DNA of 50,047 nucleotides from NCBI GenBank assembly GCA_913056255.1, contig CAJXLN010000010.1, positions 1-50,047 on the forward strand, written 5' to 3'. Below are positions 17,444 to 25,774 of the stretch, piece by piece; position 1 is the stretch's first letter; each line of letters opens with the position of its first letter. Both the position numbers and the translations under genes were made by a program. Source of the stretch: an uncultured Thermotogae bacterium (GTDB lineage Bacteria > Thermotogota > Thermotogae > Mesoaciditogales > Mesoaciditogaceae). A model generated the notes under the pieces. It searched no databases and was not told where the DNA came from. It worked only from the letters and a program-made list of their open reading frames with translations.

Positions 17444-20400
17444 ATGAGTTCAGGATATTACAGATTTCCAAATGTAAACGAAGAAAAAGTGATCTTTGTC
17501 TGCGAAGACGATATCTGGTCTGTTCATATGAGTGGTGGCGTTCCGGAAAGATTAACATCAAATCTTGGCGAGATCACGTATCCTTACTTTTCCCCGGATG
17601 GAAACTGGATCGCATTCGTAGGCCATGAAGAAGGCAACCCGGAAGTGTACATCATGCCATCTTTCGGAGGACAAGAAAAAAGACTAACTTATCTCGGAAG
17701 CTCAAATTGTGTCATTGCAGGATGGCGAAACGACAGGATAATATTCGCAACGAATTACAATCAACCATTCAAAAGAATCCTTGAATTGTGGGAAATCAAA
17801 ATGAATGGAGATGATTTGAAGAAATTACCCTACACTTATGCAAGGAACATAAGTTTTGGAAAGAATGGAGTTGTGATAGGAAGAAACACGGCAGATCCCG
17901 CAACATGGAAAAGGTACAAAGGCGGAAGAGCCGGAGAGATATGGATAGATGAATTTGGAAACTATGAATTTACCAAGCTGATAGATCTCAAAGGCAACCT
18001 TGCAAACCCAATGTGGATAGGAAACAGGATATATTTCATATCGGATCACGAGGGGATAGGAAATATATACTCGTGTTATCCGGACGGAACGAACCTTAAA
18101 AAGCACACGGATCATAAATACTTTTATGCAAGAAATGCCTCAACGGACGGTAAGAACATAGTGTATCAATGCGGAGGAGATATTCATTTTTTAAATATCG
18201 AAAAAAACCTTTCGCTTAAATTGGAAATAGATCATCGTGGTCCACGAATTCAAACGAACCGTAAATTCGTGGATTCTGCAAAATTCCTCGAGGATTATTC
18301 TCCCTCTTTCGATGGAAAATTTTTAAGCTTGAATTCAAGAGGAAAATCATTTTCATTCGCAAATTGGAGCGGAGCCGTAATTCAGCATGGAAAAACGAAT
18401 GAGGCAAGATACAGACTCACGAGATGGCTTTCGGATGAAAGACGTCTTGTCTTCGCAAGCGATGACGGAGGAGAAGATCACATTGAGATTCTCGATTTAG
18501 ACGATCCACAAAATCCAAAAAAATTGGATTTGGATTCCGGAAGACCTTACGATATAAAAGTTTCGCCCAAAAAAGATGAGATCGTCTTTTCTAATCACAG
18601 AGATGAGCTTATATGGGTCGATCTTACAACTTATAAATCAAAAGTGATAGACAAAAATGAGTATTTTTTTATAGAAGGATTCGATTGGTCTCCCGACGGA
18701 AGATGGATTGCCTATGCATGTAACGTCAACAGAACGCAAGAAATAATAAAGATATACGACACAGAAACCGGAGAAATCCACGAAATAACAAAACCAGTTC
18801 TCAAAGACATCATGCCCGTTTTCGATCTGGCTGGACGGTATCTTTACATACTCTCTCTAAGGGTTTTTAATCCCGTTTACGATAGGATGAATTTTAATCT
18901 CGGATTTCCAAAGGGTATGAAACCTTACCTCATAACACTCAGAAAAGATATTCCGTCTCCATTCATCCCAAAGGCTGAAAGATTTAAGAAAGCAGAAAAA
19001 AAGGAAGAGGAAATTTCGAACATTCTCATAGATTTTGACGGCATAAAAGACAGAATTATTCCGTTTCCAGTTGAGGAAAACATCTACACGAATTTGGCCG
19101 CAACCAAGAACAAAGTCTTTTATTGCGTAATTCCAGTTGAAGGTGCGATAAGCGATGACATCTTTGGTCAAGAAGTGCCTAACAAAGCGACGATAAAAGT
19201 TTTTGATCTCGAAGAGAATGAAGAGAAAACTTTTCTTGAAGGCATTACCAATTTCAAAATTTCGCAGGACGGAACTGCCATGATCGTCAGAGTCAAAAAT
19301 AAACTCCGTGTTGTTTCAACGGAGTCAGAACCACCAAAAGATGAGAAGATCGGAAGAAAAAGCGGATGGTTGGATCTTTCAAGAGTTAAAATTTCGATAA
19401 ATCCCATCTCGGAATGGAAGCAAATGCTCAAAGAGGCCTGGAGATTGCAAAGGGATTATTTCTGGCGTGAGGATATGAACGGTATTGAATGGGAAAAGAT
19501 CCTCGACAAATATTACCCGCTTGTAGAGCGTGTGTCTTCGAGAAGCGAATTTTCTGATCTGTTATGGGAATTGCAAGGAGAGCTCGGTACTTCCCATGCA
19601 TATGAACTTGGTGGAGATTACAGGCCACGGCCAAATTACAAAATGGGCTTTCTTGGAGCGGATATGGCATACGATCCAAAAAGTGATGCTTACAAAATAT
19701 CTCACATTTTGAATGGAGATACATGGGACGAGTATGCACCGCCACTTAAAACACTCGGAACAGATGTAAAAGAAGGAGATACGCTGTTAGCGATAAACGG
19801 TCAAAGTGTCAGCAAAGAAAATTATCCGTCAAAATTACTCGTTAATCTTGCAAATCAAGAAGTTCAGTTGAAGATAAAAAGCGGAGATGAAATAAAAGAA
19901 ATTTCAGTGAAGGCGATCTCGAATGAGACACCGTTAAGATACAGAGAATGGGTCGAAAAAAACAGAGATTACGTTCATAAAGTTACAAATGAAAGGGTTG
20001 GGTATATTCACATTCCAGATATGATGGCACTTGGGTACGCTGAATTTCACAGATCTTTTCTTGCCGAGCTTGATCGCGAAGGGATCATCGTTGACGTGCG
20101 ATTCAACAGTGGAGGGCAGGTCTCTTCGTTGCTTTTGGAAAAACTTGCAAGAAAAAGAATAGGATACGATTTGACAAGATGGATGGGCAGTCAGCCTTAT
20201 CCTTCTGATTCACCTTACGGATCAATTGTAGCGATTACAAACGAATATGCGGGATCGGATGGAGACATATTCAGTCATGCTTTCAAGCTGATGAAACTTG
20301 GAAAACTCGTAGGAAGAAGAACATGGGGCGGAGTCGTGGGAATATGGCCGAGGAACTGGCTTGCAGACGGTACGTTAACCACACAGCCGGAAATGTCATT

Positions 20401-20566
20401 CTGGTTTAAGGACGTTGGATGGGGCGTTGAAAATTACGGGACAGATCCGGACATAGAGGTCGATATAAAACCTCAGGATCGAGAAAAAGACCCGCAACTC
20501 GATAGGGCAATAGAAGAGGTGATAAAAGCGATGAAAAATCACCCTCCCATAAAACCGTTTTCTTAA
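17444..20566 (+). CDS. tricorn-like S41 protease
   Basis: A 1040-residue cytoplasmic protease related to the Thermoplasma tricorn protease, which trims oligopeptides released by larger proteases. There is no signal peptide. The first ~550 residues are beta-propeller repeats (SPDGNWIAFVG, SPDGRWIAYAC), a PDZ domain lies around 740-820, and the S41 catalytic domain has His718 in GTSHAYE and nucleophile Ser938 in YAGSDGD. The ATG at 17444 follows AAGGAGGTG ideally; an in-frame ATG at 17423 lies upstream of that site and is rejected. It stands alone, with a TATAAT at 17351-17356 but no good -35. With the peptide-uptake genes to its left it supports a peptide-consuming lifestyle. Confidence 0.93.
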   Translation: MSSGYYRFPNVNEEKVIFVCEDDIWSVHMSGGVPERLTSNLGEITYPYFSPDGNWIAFVGHEEGNPEVYIMPSFGGQEKRLTYLGSSNCVIAGWRNDRIIFATNYNQPFKRILELWEIKMNGDDLKKLPYTYARNISFGKNGVVIGRNTADPATWKRYKGGRAGEIWIDEFGNYEFTKLIDLKGNLANPMWIGNRIYFISDHEGIGNIYSCYPDGTNLKKHTDHKYFYARNASTDGKNIVYQCGGDIHFLNIEKNLSLKLEIDHRGPRIQTNRKFVDSAKFLEDYSPSFDGKFLSLNSRGKSFSFANWSGAVIQHGKTNEARYRLTRWLSDERRLVFASDDGGEDHIEILDLDDPQNPKKLDLDSGRPYDIKVSPKKDEIVFSNHRDELIWVDLTTYKSKVIDKNEYFFIEGFDWSPDGRWIAYACNVNRTQEIIKIYDTETGEIHEITKPVLKDIMPVFDLAGRYLYILSLRVFNPVYDRMNFNLGFPKGMKPYLITLRKDIPSPFIPKAERFKKAEKKEEEISNILIDFDGIKDRIIPFPVEENIYTNLAATKNKVFYCVIPVEGAISDDIFGQEVPNKATIKVFDLEENEEKTFLEGITNFKISQDGTAMIVRVKNKLRVVSTESEPPKDEKIGRKSGWLDLSRVKISINPISEWKQMLKEAWRLQRDYFWREDMNGIEWEKILDKYYPLVERVSSRSEFSDLLWELQGELGTSHAYELGGDYRPRPNYKMGFLGADMAYDPKSDAYKISHILNGDTWDEYAPPLKTLGTDVKEGDTLLAINGQSVSKENYPSKLLVNLANQEVQLKIKSGDEIKEISVKAISNETPLRYREWVEKNRDYVHKVTNERVGYIHIPDMMALGYAEFHRSFLAELDREGIIVDVRFNSGGQVSSLLLEKLARKRIGYDLTRWMGSQPYPSDSPYGSIVAITNEYAGSDGDIFSHAFKLMKLGKLVGRRTWGGVVGIWPRNWLADGTLTTQPEMSFWFKDVGWGVENYGTDPDIEVDIKPQDREKDPQLDRAIEEVIKAMKNHPPIKPFS

Positions 20567-20778
20567 TGAATTCTTGAGCACGAAAAATTCAGCACACCTT
20601 TCAGCATTAAATGGCTTTTGAAAGGATCTGTAAAGAGTTGATCTTCTTCCGTGCAAAAGTTCTCCGGATCAACTGTGTATCGGTTTTATTTGTTGGAAAT
20701 TATGATACGTTGTCAGATTCAATATGTGAGATTGAATACGAAGGTTGAATGGGCATTCTAATTAACTTTTATCTCTCT

Positions 20779-20870
20779 GGGATATCAAAGGTGTCTCCCT
20801 TCTTTTCGATACTAAGCCCATGATATCCCATAGGGTAAGAATGGGAGACACTTTCTTTGTTACAAAGAAA
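20779..20870 (+). terminator. interlocking inverted repeats after the tricorn gene
   Basis: GTGTCTCCC (20791-20799) pairs with GGGAGACAC (20843-20851), followed directly by a T-rich TTTCTTTGTT, which could terminate the tricorn message. GGGATATCA (20779-20787) also pairs with TGATATCCC (20821-20829); the four arms are in the order a-b-a'-b', so both stems together would be a pseudoknot. A further small hairpin TTTCTTTG-TTA-CAAAGAAA is at 20852-20870. Apart from this and a short frame at 20885-20959, the 389-base gap 20567-20955 shows nothing else. Confidence 0.4.
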
Positions 20871-20884
20871 AACCCGTGCCGATC

Positions 20885-20959
20885 TTAAATCAGTTTGACT
20901 TTTTCAGTGACCGCCTGTGATCTTTTGATCTTTTCATTCAGATCGTTGGGCAGTCTCAT
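20885..20959 (-). CDS. possible 24-residue protein coupled to the aor stop codon
   Basis: An ATG overlapping the aor stop (ATGA) opens a 24-codon frame, MRLPNDLNEKIKRSQAVTEK followed by VKLI and a TAA. The overlap geometry is that of a translationally coupled gene and AAGGA lies about a dozen bases upstream. It could equally be the degraded start of a lost neighbour. No family is recognised. Confidence 0.25.
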   Translation of the reverse strand: MRLPNDLNEKIKRSQAVTEKVKLI

Positions 20960-22755
20960 ATGATATTCAATTCCTTCAATTTATCTTCTGCTGGAATTCC
21001 TTTCTTTGTCCAACCTCTAACTTCATAATATTTTGGTAATAACGCATCCAAATGAACTACATGCCCTTTATTTGGACCTTCTTTTACAGGAGTTTCTAAC
21101 AACCTCTTTGGTAGTGTATCTTGTGACGGCTCTATGCCAGCTTCCAAATTGAAATTCCTTTCTAAATTCCATATTCTTTCGCCTATTTTCAAAATTTCCT
21201 CTGATGAATAATCCCAACCTAATGCCGCATTTATTAGATCTTTGTAATCATCTAATCCTAACGCAAAAGACGTGAACAGGCATAGCCCCGCCGAATCGAT
21301 TACTGCCGTTAAATCTTGAAATATTTTTACCCATTCGGCTTTACCTTCCAATTTTTGTGGATCTAATTTTTCTGGAACTCCTAATATTTCCGGAGAAATC
21401 ATATATCCTCTAACATGGCAGCCTCCTCTGTTACTTGTGGCATACTCAAGCCCATGACCTTGTGCACCTCTGGGGTCATAGGCTGGTATTTCCTGTTTTT
21501 TCACTGTCATTGAAAATTCCGGATGTCCATACGATTCTGCCAATCTGTACGAACCTTCAGCTAACTTATCTCCAAATCCTTCACGCAATCCAATTTGATT
21601 CGTGTAATACACTATTGCTTCAGAAGCGCCGAATTTCAATTCTGGTCCATTTTCTAATTCTTCTTTTTTTATCAGCCCTTTTTCATACATTTCCATGGCT
21701 GCTGCTATTGTCGAACCTGTAGAAATCGTATCCAATCCATATTTATCACACAGATCGTTAGCCTCTACAATGGCTATCAAATCTGAAACTCCACAATCTG
21801 CTCCAAATGCCCAGCCTGTTTCATATTCTGGACCTTCCGTTTCAATTCCATTAGGTAAGGTTACCCTTCTTCCACAGGCAATCGGACATCCAAAACAAGG
21901 TATATTCTTTACAAGATATCCCTTTTCAACTAAAGACTCACCCGAAACTTCATCTGTCAAGTCAAATACTGAATCTTGAAAATTCCTTACGGGATACAAT
22001 CCGTTTTGATTAATGATGTTATCTAATACTTTTGTTCCCAATTTTGGCAAACCTTCACCAGTTATTCCGTTTTCCCTTATTTTCTTTATTTTTTCTCTTA
22101 CAGTTTCAATGAACTTGGCAGGATCTTTTACCTTTGGTCTTTTACTGCCCCTAACGACTATAGCTTTAAAATTCTTACTTCCCATTACAGCTCCTACACC
22201 TGTTCTACCAGCAGCTCTGTGTTTATCATTCATAATCGATGCGAATTTAACTAATTTTTCTCCTGCAGGACCTATGCAAGCAACACGTGCCTTTGAATCA
22301 CCGAATTCTTCTAACAATTCATCTGTTGTTTCAAAAACATCTTTTCCCCATAAATGAGATGCATCTTTTAATTCCACGACTTCATCTTTTACGGATAAAT
22401 ATACTGGTTTATCTGATTTGCCTTCAACAATTATCATGTCATATCCTGAAAATTTCAACTCTGCACCAAAATATCCTCCGGAATTACTTGAAGCTATAGT
22501 ACCCGTTAACGGGCCTTTGGTAACGAGCATATATCTTCCACCAGTAGGTGCAGCTGTACCCGTTAGGGGTCCGGTTGCAAAAAAAATCTTGTTTTCTGGG
22601 GAGAATGGATCTACCTTAGGATCTACTTCATCAAAGAACATTTTAGATGCTAATCCTCTTCCTCCCAAATACAATTCATAATCCTTTGGTAGATCTTCAA
22701 CTTCAATGCTTTTTTCTGTTAAATTAACCCTTAAAAATTTTCCGTTAAATGCCAC
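20956..22755 (-). CDS. aor: tungsten-containing aldehyde:ferredoxin oxidoreductase
   Basis: Cytoplasmic enzyme oxidising aldehydes (often from amino-acid fermentation) to acids while reducing ferredoxin, with a bis-tungstopterin and one [4Fe-4S] cluster. The cluster ligands are CFGCPIAC plus the late cysteine in DSAGLC; pterin-binding regions include GPLTGTAAPTGGRY and NSGGYFGAELKFSGYD, and AYDPRGAQGHGL is conserved. Length (599) equals the Pyrococcus enzyme (605), and several long blocks are near-identical to it as I recall, suggesting archaeal origin or exchange. GTG start with AGGAGG 7 bases upstream. Codons are visibly AT-richer at third positions than in neighbouring genes. The divergent radical-SAM gene is its maturase. 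Confidence 0.95.
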   Translation of the reverse strand: MAFNGKFLRVNLTEKSIEVEDLPKDYELYLGGRGLASKMFFDEVDPKVDPFSPENKIFFATGPLTGTAAPTGGRYMLVTKGPLTGTIASSNSGGYFGAELKFSGYDMIIVEGKSDKPVYLSVKDEVVELKDASHLWGKDVFETTDELLEEFGDSKARVACIGPAGEKLVKFASIMNDKHRAAGRTGVGAVMGSKNFKAIVVRGSKRPKVKDPAKFIETVREKIKKIRENGITGEGLPKLGTKVLDNIINQNGLYPVRNFQDSVFDLTDEVSGESLVEKGYLVKNIPCFGCPIACGRRVTLPNGIETEGPEYETGWAFGADCGVSDLIAIVEANDLCDKYGLDTISTGSTIAAAMEMYEKGLIKKEELENGPELKFGASEAIVYYTNQIGLREGFGDKLAEGSYRLAESYGHPEFSMTVKKQEIPAYDPRGAQGHGLEYATSNRGGCHVRGYMISPEILGVPEKLDPQKLEGKAEWVKIFQDLTAVIDSAGLCLFTSFALGLDDYKDLINAALGWDYSSEEILKIGERIWNLERNFNLEAGIEPSQDTLPKRLLETPVKEGPNKGHVVHLDALLPKYYEVRGWTKKGIPAEDKLKELNII

Positions 22756-22786
22756 TTTTACCCCTCCTTTTTCTTCCCCTTCCTTT

Positions 22787-22861
22787 CCAATATGGGAGGC
22801 ATATTCGTTTCCGAATCATGCCCATTGGCTTCATACCATAACACAATAATGTCTTAGGTAT
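22787..22861 (-). promoter_or_regulatory. structured 5' leader of aor
   Basis: In the minus-strand transcript CCAAT-GG-GCAT-ATTCG closes a GAAA tetraloop against CGAAT-ATGC-CC-ATTGG (22828-22787), about 16 base pairs with small bulges, ending roughly 30 bases before the aor GTG. Just upstream ATACC and GGTAT (22861-22833) form a second stem. A leader this folded suggests RNA-level control. A molybdenum/tungsten-cofactor riboswitch would suit the gene, but I cannot confirm a match to that motif by eye. Confidence 0.4.
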
Positions 22862-22882
22862 AAAAGCTCGGAAAAGGCAAAT

Positions 22883-22900
22883 TGATATAAAATTATATCA
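22883..22900. promoter_or_regulatory. inverted repeat containing the probable aor -10 box
   Basis: TGATATAA-AA-TTATATCA is an 18-base inverted repeat in the aor/maturase divergent spacer. On the minus strand it contains TATAAT (22897-22892), which would start transcription near 22885 and give a ~130-base leader. A regulator binding this dyad would block the promoter. The -35 is poor. The wider spacer also has GCATAAACATTA (22920-22931) and its exact inverse TAATGTTTATGC (23034-23045). Confidence 0.35.
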
Positions 22901-23066
22901 TATTTTTAACTTTTGATATGCATAAACATTAAGTAAGAATGTGATTTGTAAGACATGATAAGAAAAGGTGGTTACATCCTATATCAACATCCAAAATGAA
23001 GAAAGAACTTTGAAAAATTCAAAATAGATGTCATAATGTTTATGCTGTTATCATTCTTATAATTTT

Positions 23067-23189
23067 GTTTTCAAAACAGTATTCGTAAAGGGAAAAGATG
23101 TCGTAAGAATTCCATCAGGTAGAAAAGATTTGTATGAAGATGAATTTTATTCTAATGAAGGTGATACAGATGAAAAAATATATTTTTAA
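23067..23189 (+). pseudogene. coding-like remnant upstream of the maturase
   Basis: A frame ending at TAA 23187-23189 reads VFKTVFVKGKDVVRIPSGRK then DLYEDEFYSNEGDTDEKIYF, which looks like genuine protein, and overlaps the maturase start by 20 bases as co-expressed genes do. Yet no ATG, GTG or well-placed TTG opens it and a stop lies at 23035-23037. I interpret it as the C-terminal end of a decayed or truncated gene. No family is recognised. Confidence 0.25.
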
Positions 23190-24255
23190 CCTGAATTCAG
23201 GGGAAATAATTTTAAAGCCAAAATTGGATATGAGTAAATTGTACATCGAATTATCCTCAAAATGTAATCTTAAATGCCCTATGTGTTTTAAAAACACTTT
23301 TACAGATCCAGAAGGGTTTATGACAAAAGAAATATTTGAAAAAATAATAGCTGATTTAAGAGAATTTCCCAATTTAGAACATGTAATTTTTGGTGGCATT
23401 GGAGAATGTGTGACTAATCCACATTTTCTTGATATGGTAGAAAGGGTAAAAAAAGAAGGTTATATGCTTACCATTACTTCAAATGGTTATATGCTTAACG
23501 ATCTTTTGATTGTTAAATTAATTACCCTAGGAGTTGATGAATTGATCGTTTCTGTTGAAACGGGAGATATTGGACATCCAAGTTTTAAATACGTTGAAAA
23601 ATTAATGAAGAAAATTTCTAATTATAAAAATCAAAAGAATACTGGAAAACCTTCATTAGCTGTGGAAACGGTATTGACCAGAAAGAATTATATGGATTTT
23701 GATAACATCGTTAAAATGCTTTTGCCTTACGGAATAAGAAAGATAGTTATATCCAATTTAATTCCAGTGTATGAAAATTTTTTAGGTTTGGAATTGTACG
23801 CTGATAATAGTAAAAAAGAGGAATCGATATTAAGAAATATGATATCAAAAGCAGTAACGGCAAAAGTTAATGCAATTATTCCTAATTTCAGATTAAAAAC
23901 AGAAAGACATTGTAATTTTATCGAGAAAAATGCCGCAATTATTAGATGGGACGGCGAGGTAACTCCATGTTATAGGTTTTTACATGATGGAATAGAATAT
24001 GTATATGGCAAGAAAAAAGAGATTAAAGCGTATTCATTTGGCAATGTTTTGAAGAACAAACTTTCTGATATATGGTTATCAGAGGATTATTCGTGGTTCA
24101 GATACAAAGTAAGAAATTCTTTATACCCTTCATGTACAGATTGTGATTTAAGGGATGGATGTCATTTCATAGAAAACACAGAACAAGATTGTTGGGGAAA
24201 CGAACCATCATGTGCAGATTGTTTATGGTGGAGAAATATAATTATGTGTCCTTAG
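23170..24255 (+). CDS. radical-SAM maturase for tungsten aldehyde oxidoreductase
   Basis: Radical-SAM protein with CxxxCxxC at C32, C36 and C39 (SSKCNLKCPMCFKN) and a cysteine-rich C-terminus (CTDCDLRDGC, DCWGNEPSCADC), which likely binds auxiliary iron-sulfur clusters as in SPASM-type enzymes. Genes of this kind sit beside aor in Pyrococcus (there called cmo, cofactor-modifying) and in bacteria, and are annotated as tungsten-cofactor oxidoreductase maturases. The ATG at 23170 is preferred because AAGGTGA precedes it; in-frame ATGs exist from 23134. Like aor, it is markedly AT-rich (about 35% G+C in one row counted), supporting joint acquisition. Confidence 0.85.
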   Translation: MKKYIFNLNSGEIILKPKLDMSKLYIELSSKCNLKCPMCFKNTFTDPEGFMTKEIFEKIIADLREFPNLEHVIFGGIGECVTNPHFLDMVERVKKEGYMLTITSNGYMLNDLLIVKLITLGVDELIVSVETGDIGHPSFKYVEKLMKKISNYKNQKNTGKPSLAVETVLTRKNYMDFDNIVKMLLPYGIRKIVISNLIPVYENFLGLELYADNSKKEESILRNMISKAVTAKVNAIIPNFRLKTERHCNFIEKNAAIIRWDGEVTPCYRFLHDGIEYVYGKKKEIKAYSFGNVLKNKLSDIWLSEDYSWFRYKVRNSLYPSCTDCDLRDGCHFIENTEQDCWGNEPSCADCLWWRNIIMCP

Positions 24256-24356
24256 ATCACATGGATTCAAACGATATTTTTAATTTGTACAACCGAAATC
24301 TCAAAGTTATCAACGCGTTTTTTGTCAAAAATGCAAAATCACAAACGAAGAAGATT

Positions 24357-25055
24357 TCATAATTCGAGGATCTCTCTTATGAGCTGGGCCTCCAGCGTTG
24401 CGAAAACGGGACTTGAAAGGTTTCGTTCCTTTCTGGAGAGATTAACTCGGAACTCCTTCAAAACCCTCGACGGTCTTTTGGAAAGGAGAAGGACCCTGTT
24501 ACCGAGGTAGAGAGCTTCTTTAACGTCGTGGGTAACCATCAATACGGTGAATTTTTCAGCCTCCCAAAGGGAATTTATGTCTTGCATGATGCCGAGCTTT
24601 ATGGGTAAATCGAGTGAGCCGAAGGGTTCATCAAGGACCAAAAGATCTGGATCGACGAGAAGAGCCCTTGCAAGGTTGACCCTCTGCTTCATGCCGCCGC
24701 TCAGTTGGGAAGGAAGGTAAAATTCGAACCCTTCAAGACGAGTTTTTTTGAGAATTTGGACGATTTTTTCATCGTCTTCTAAGACTACCGAAAGGTTTCT
24801 TTTCACGTTCCTCCACGGGATCAGCCGAGGCTCCTGAAAAACGAATCCGATCCTCTCGTAATCGATGTCTAAGCTTCCGGACGATTTTTCCTCAAGACCG
24901 GCGACGATCTTCAAAAAGGTGGTCTTCCCGCAGCCAGAAGGTCCAAAGAGCACGACACGTTCACCTTTTTCGACCTTCAGATTCCATCCGTCGATGACGG
25001 AAAGATCGTCGAATTTCTTTTCCAGCTTTTCTGCATTCAGGACGATGTCACCCAT
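24357..25055 (-). CDS. ABC importer ATPase, SsuB/TauB type
   Basis: ATP-binding subunit of a nitrate/sulfonate/taurine-type importer. Walker A GPSGCGKTTF, Q-loop in GFVFQEPRLIPW, signature LSGGMKQR, Walker B LLVLDEPFGSLD and switch His in MVTHDVKEAL are all intact; the LIPWRNV sequence after the Q-loop is typical of the SsuB/TauB branch. It overlaps the permease gene by 19 bases. The ligand is decided by the binding protein and is not known. It converges on the maturase gene, with no clear terminator in the 100-base gap. Confidence 0.9.
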   Translation of the reverse strand: MGDIVLNAEKLEKKFDDLSVIDGWNLKVEKGERVVLFGPSGCGKTTFLKIVAGLEEKSSGSLDIDYERIGFVFQEPRLIPWRNVKRNLSVVLEDDEKIVQILKKTRLEGFEFYLPSQLSGGMKQRVNLARALLVDPDLLVLDEPFGSLDLPIKLGIMQDINSLWEAEKFTVLMVTHDVKEALYLGNRVLLLSKRPSRVLKEFRVNLSRKERNLSSPVFATLEAQLIREILEL

Positions 25056-25774
25056 CTCTTCGTGATCCTCCCGAGAAATTTTTTGACAAGTCTTTCGGAA
25101 GCTATTCCCAGCGCCACCGCGATTATCGTGAGCGCATAAACTCTGGGCACGTCAACGTACTGCCGCGCCCAAGAGATTAAAACGCCTATTCCCGAGCTTC
25201 CGCACAGGTATTCGGAAACGAGTATGACCTTCCACACGTCGCCAACGGAAACCTCAACCGCGGCCGAAACAAACGGAACGATCGATCCGAGGTAAACCTC
25301 TTTGAAAACCTTTCCTTTCGGCACTTTGTAAACGGTAACCATCTCAACGAGCGTCTTGTCAAGGTTACGAACGCCGGATACGGTCGTGAATATCACCATA
25401 GGAAGGAGGGACAAAAGGCTTATGAGAACGGGCCCTTTCCATCCTATTCCCCACAGGAATATCACAAGGACAAGCCAGGATATAACGGGAACCGCTTGTA
25501 CGACCATTATGACAGGCCGCATGAGCCCGTAAACCGTGTCGCTGAGTCCCATGACAAATCCAATAGGGACCCCCACGGCTATCACTAATCCGAGAACCAT
25601 CAACCCCTTCCACACCGTGCTCCAAAGTGCGTAAAAGGTTTCAAAATTCGAAAACGCTTCCAAAAGTGAAAACAAAGTCGCGTAAGGAGTCGGAAGAACC
25701 AAAGGAGCGTTCAGTTTCATTGCCAGCAACTGCCAGCCCAAAAGGAACAGCAAAATCCCCCAAAACGTTTTCAA
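25037..25774 (-). CDS. ABC importer permease, SsuC/TauC type
   Basis: Membrane subunit with about six hydrophobic helices and the EAA-like cytoplasmic loop around VRNLDKTLVEMVTVYKVPKG, which docks the ATPase. SWLVLVIFLWGIGWKGPVLI and VGDVWKVILVSEYLCGSSG are typical of SsuC/TauC/ThiX permeases. The TTG start overlaps the stop of the binding-protein gene (TTGA), so the two are translationally coupled. G+C is clearly higher than in the aor pair to its left (about 48% in one row counted). Confidence 0.9.
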   Translation of the reverse strand: MKTFWGILLFLLGWQLLAMKLNAPLVLPTPYATLFSLLEAFSNFETFYALWSTVWKGLMVLGLVIAVGVPIGFVMGLSDTVYGLMRPVIMVVQAVPVISWLVLVIFLWGIGWKGPVLISLLSLLPMVIFTTVSGVRNLDKTLVEMVTVYKVPKGKVFKEVYLGSIVPFVSAAVEVSVGDVWKVILVSEYLCGSSGIGVLISWARQYVDVPRVYALTIIAVALGIASERLVKKFLGRITKRWVTSS

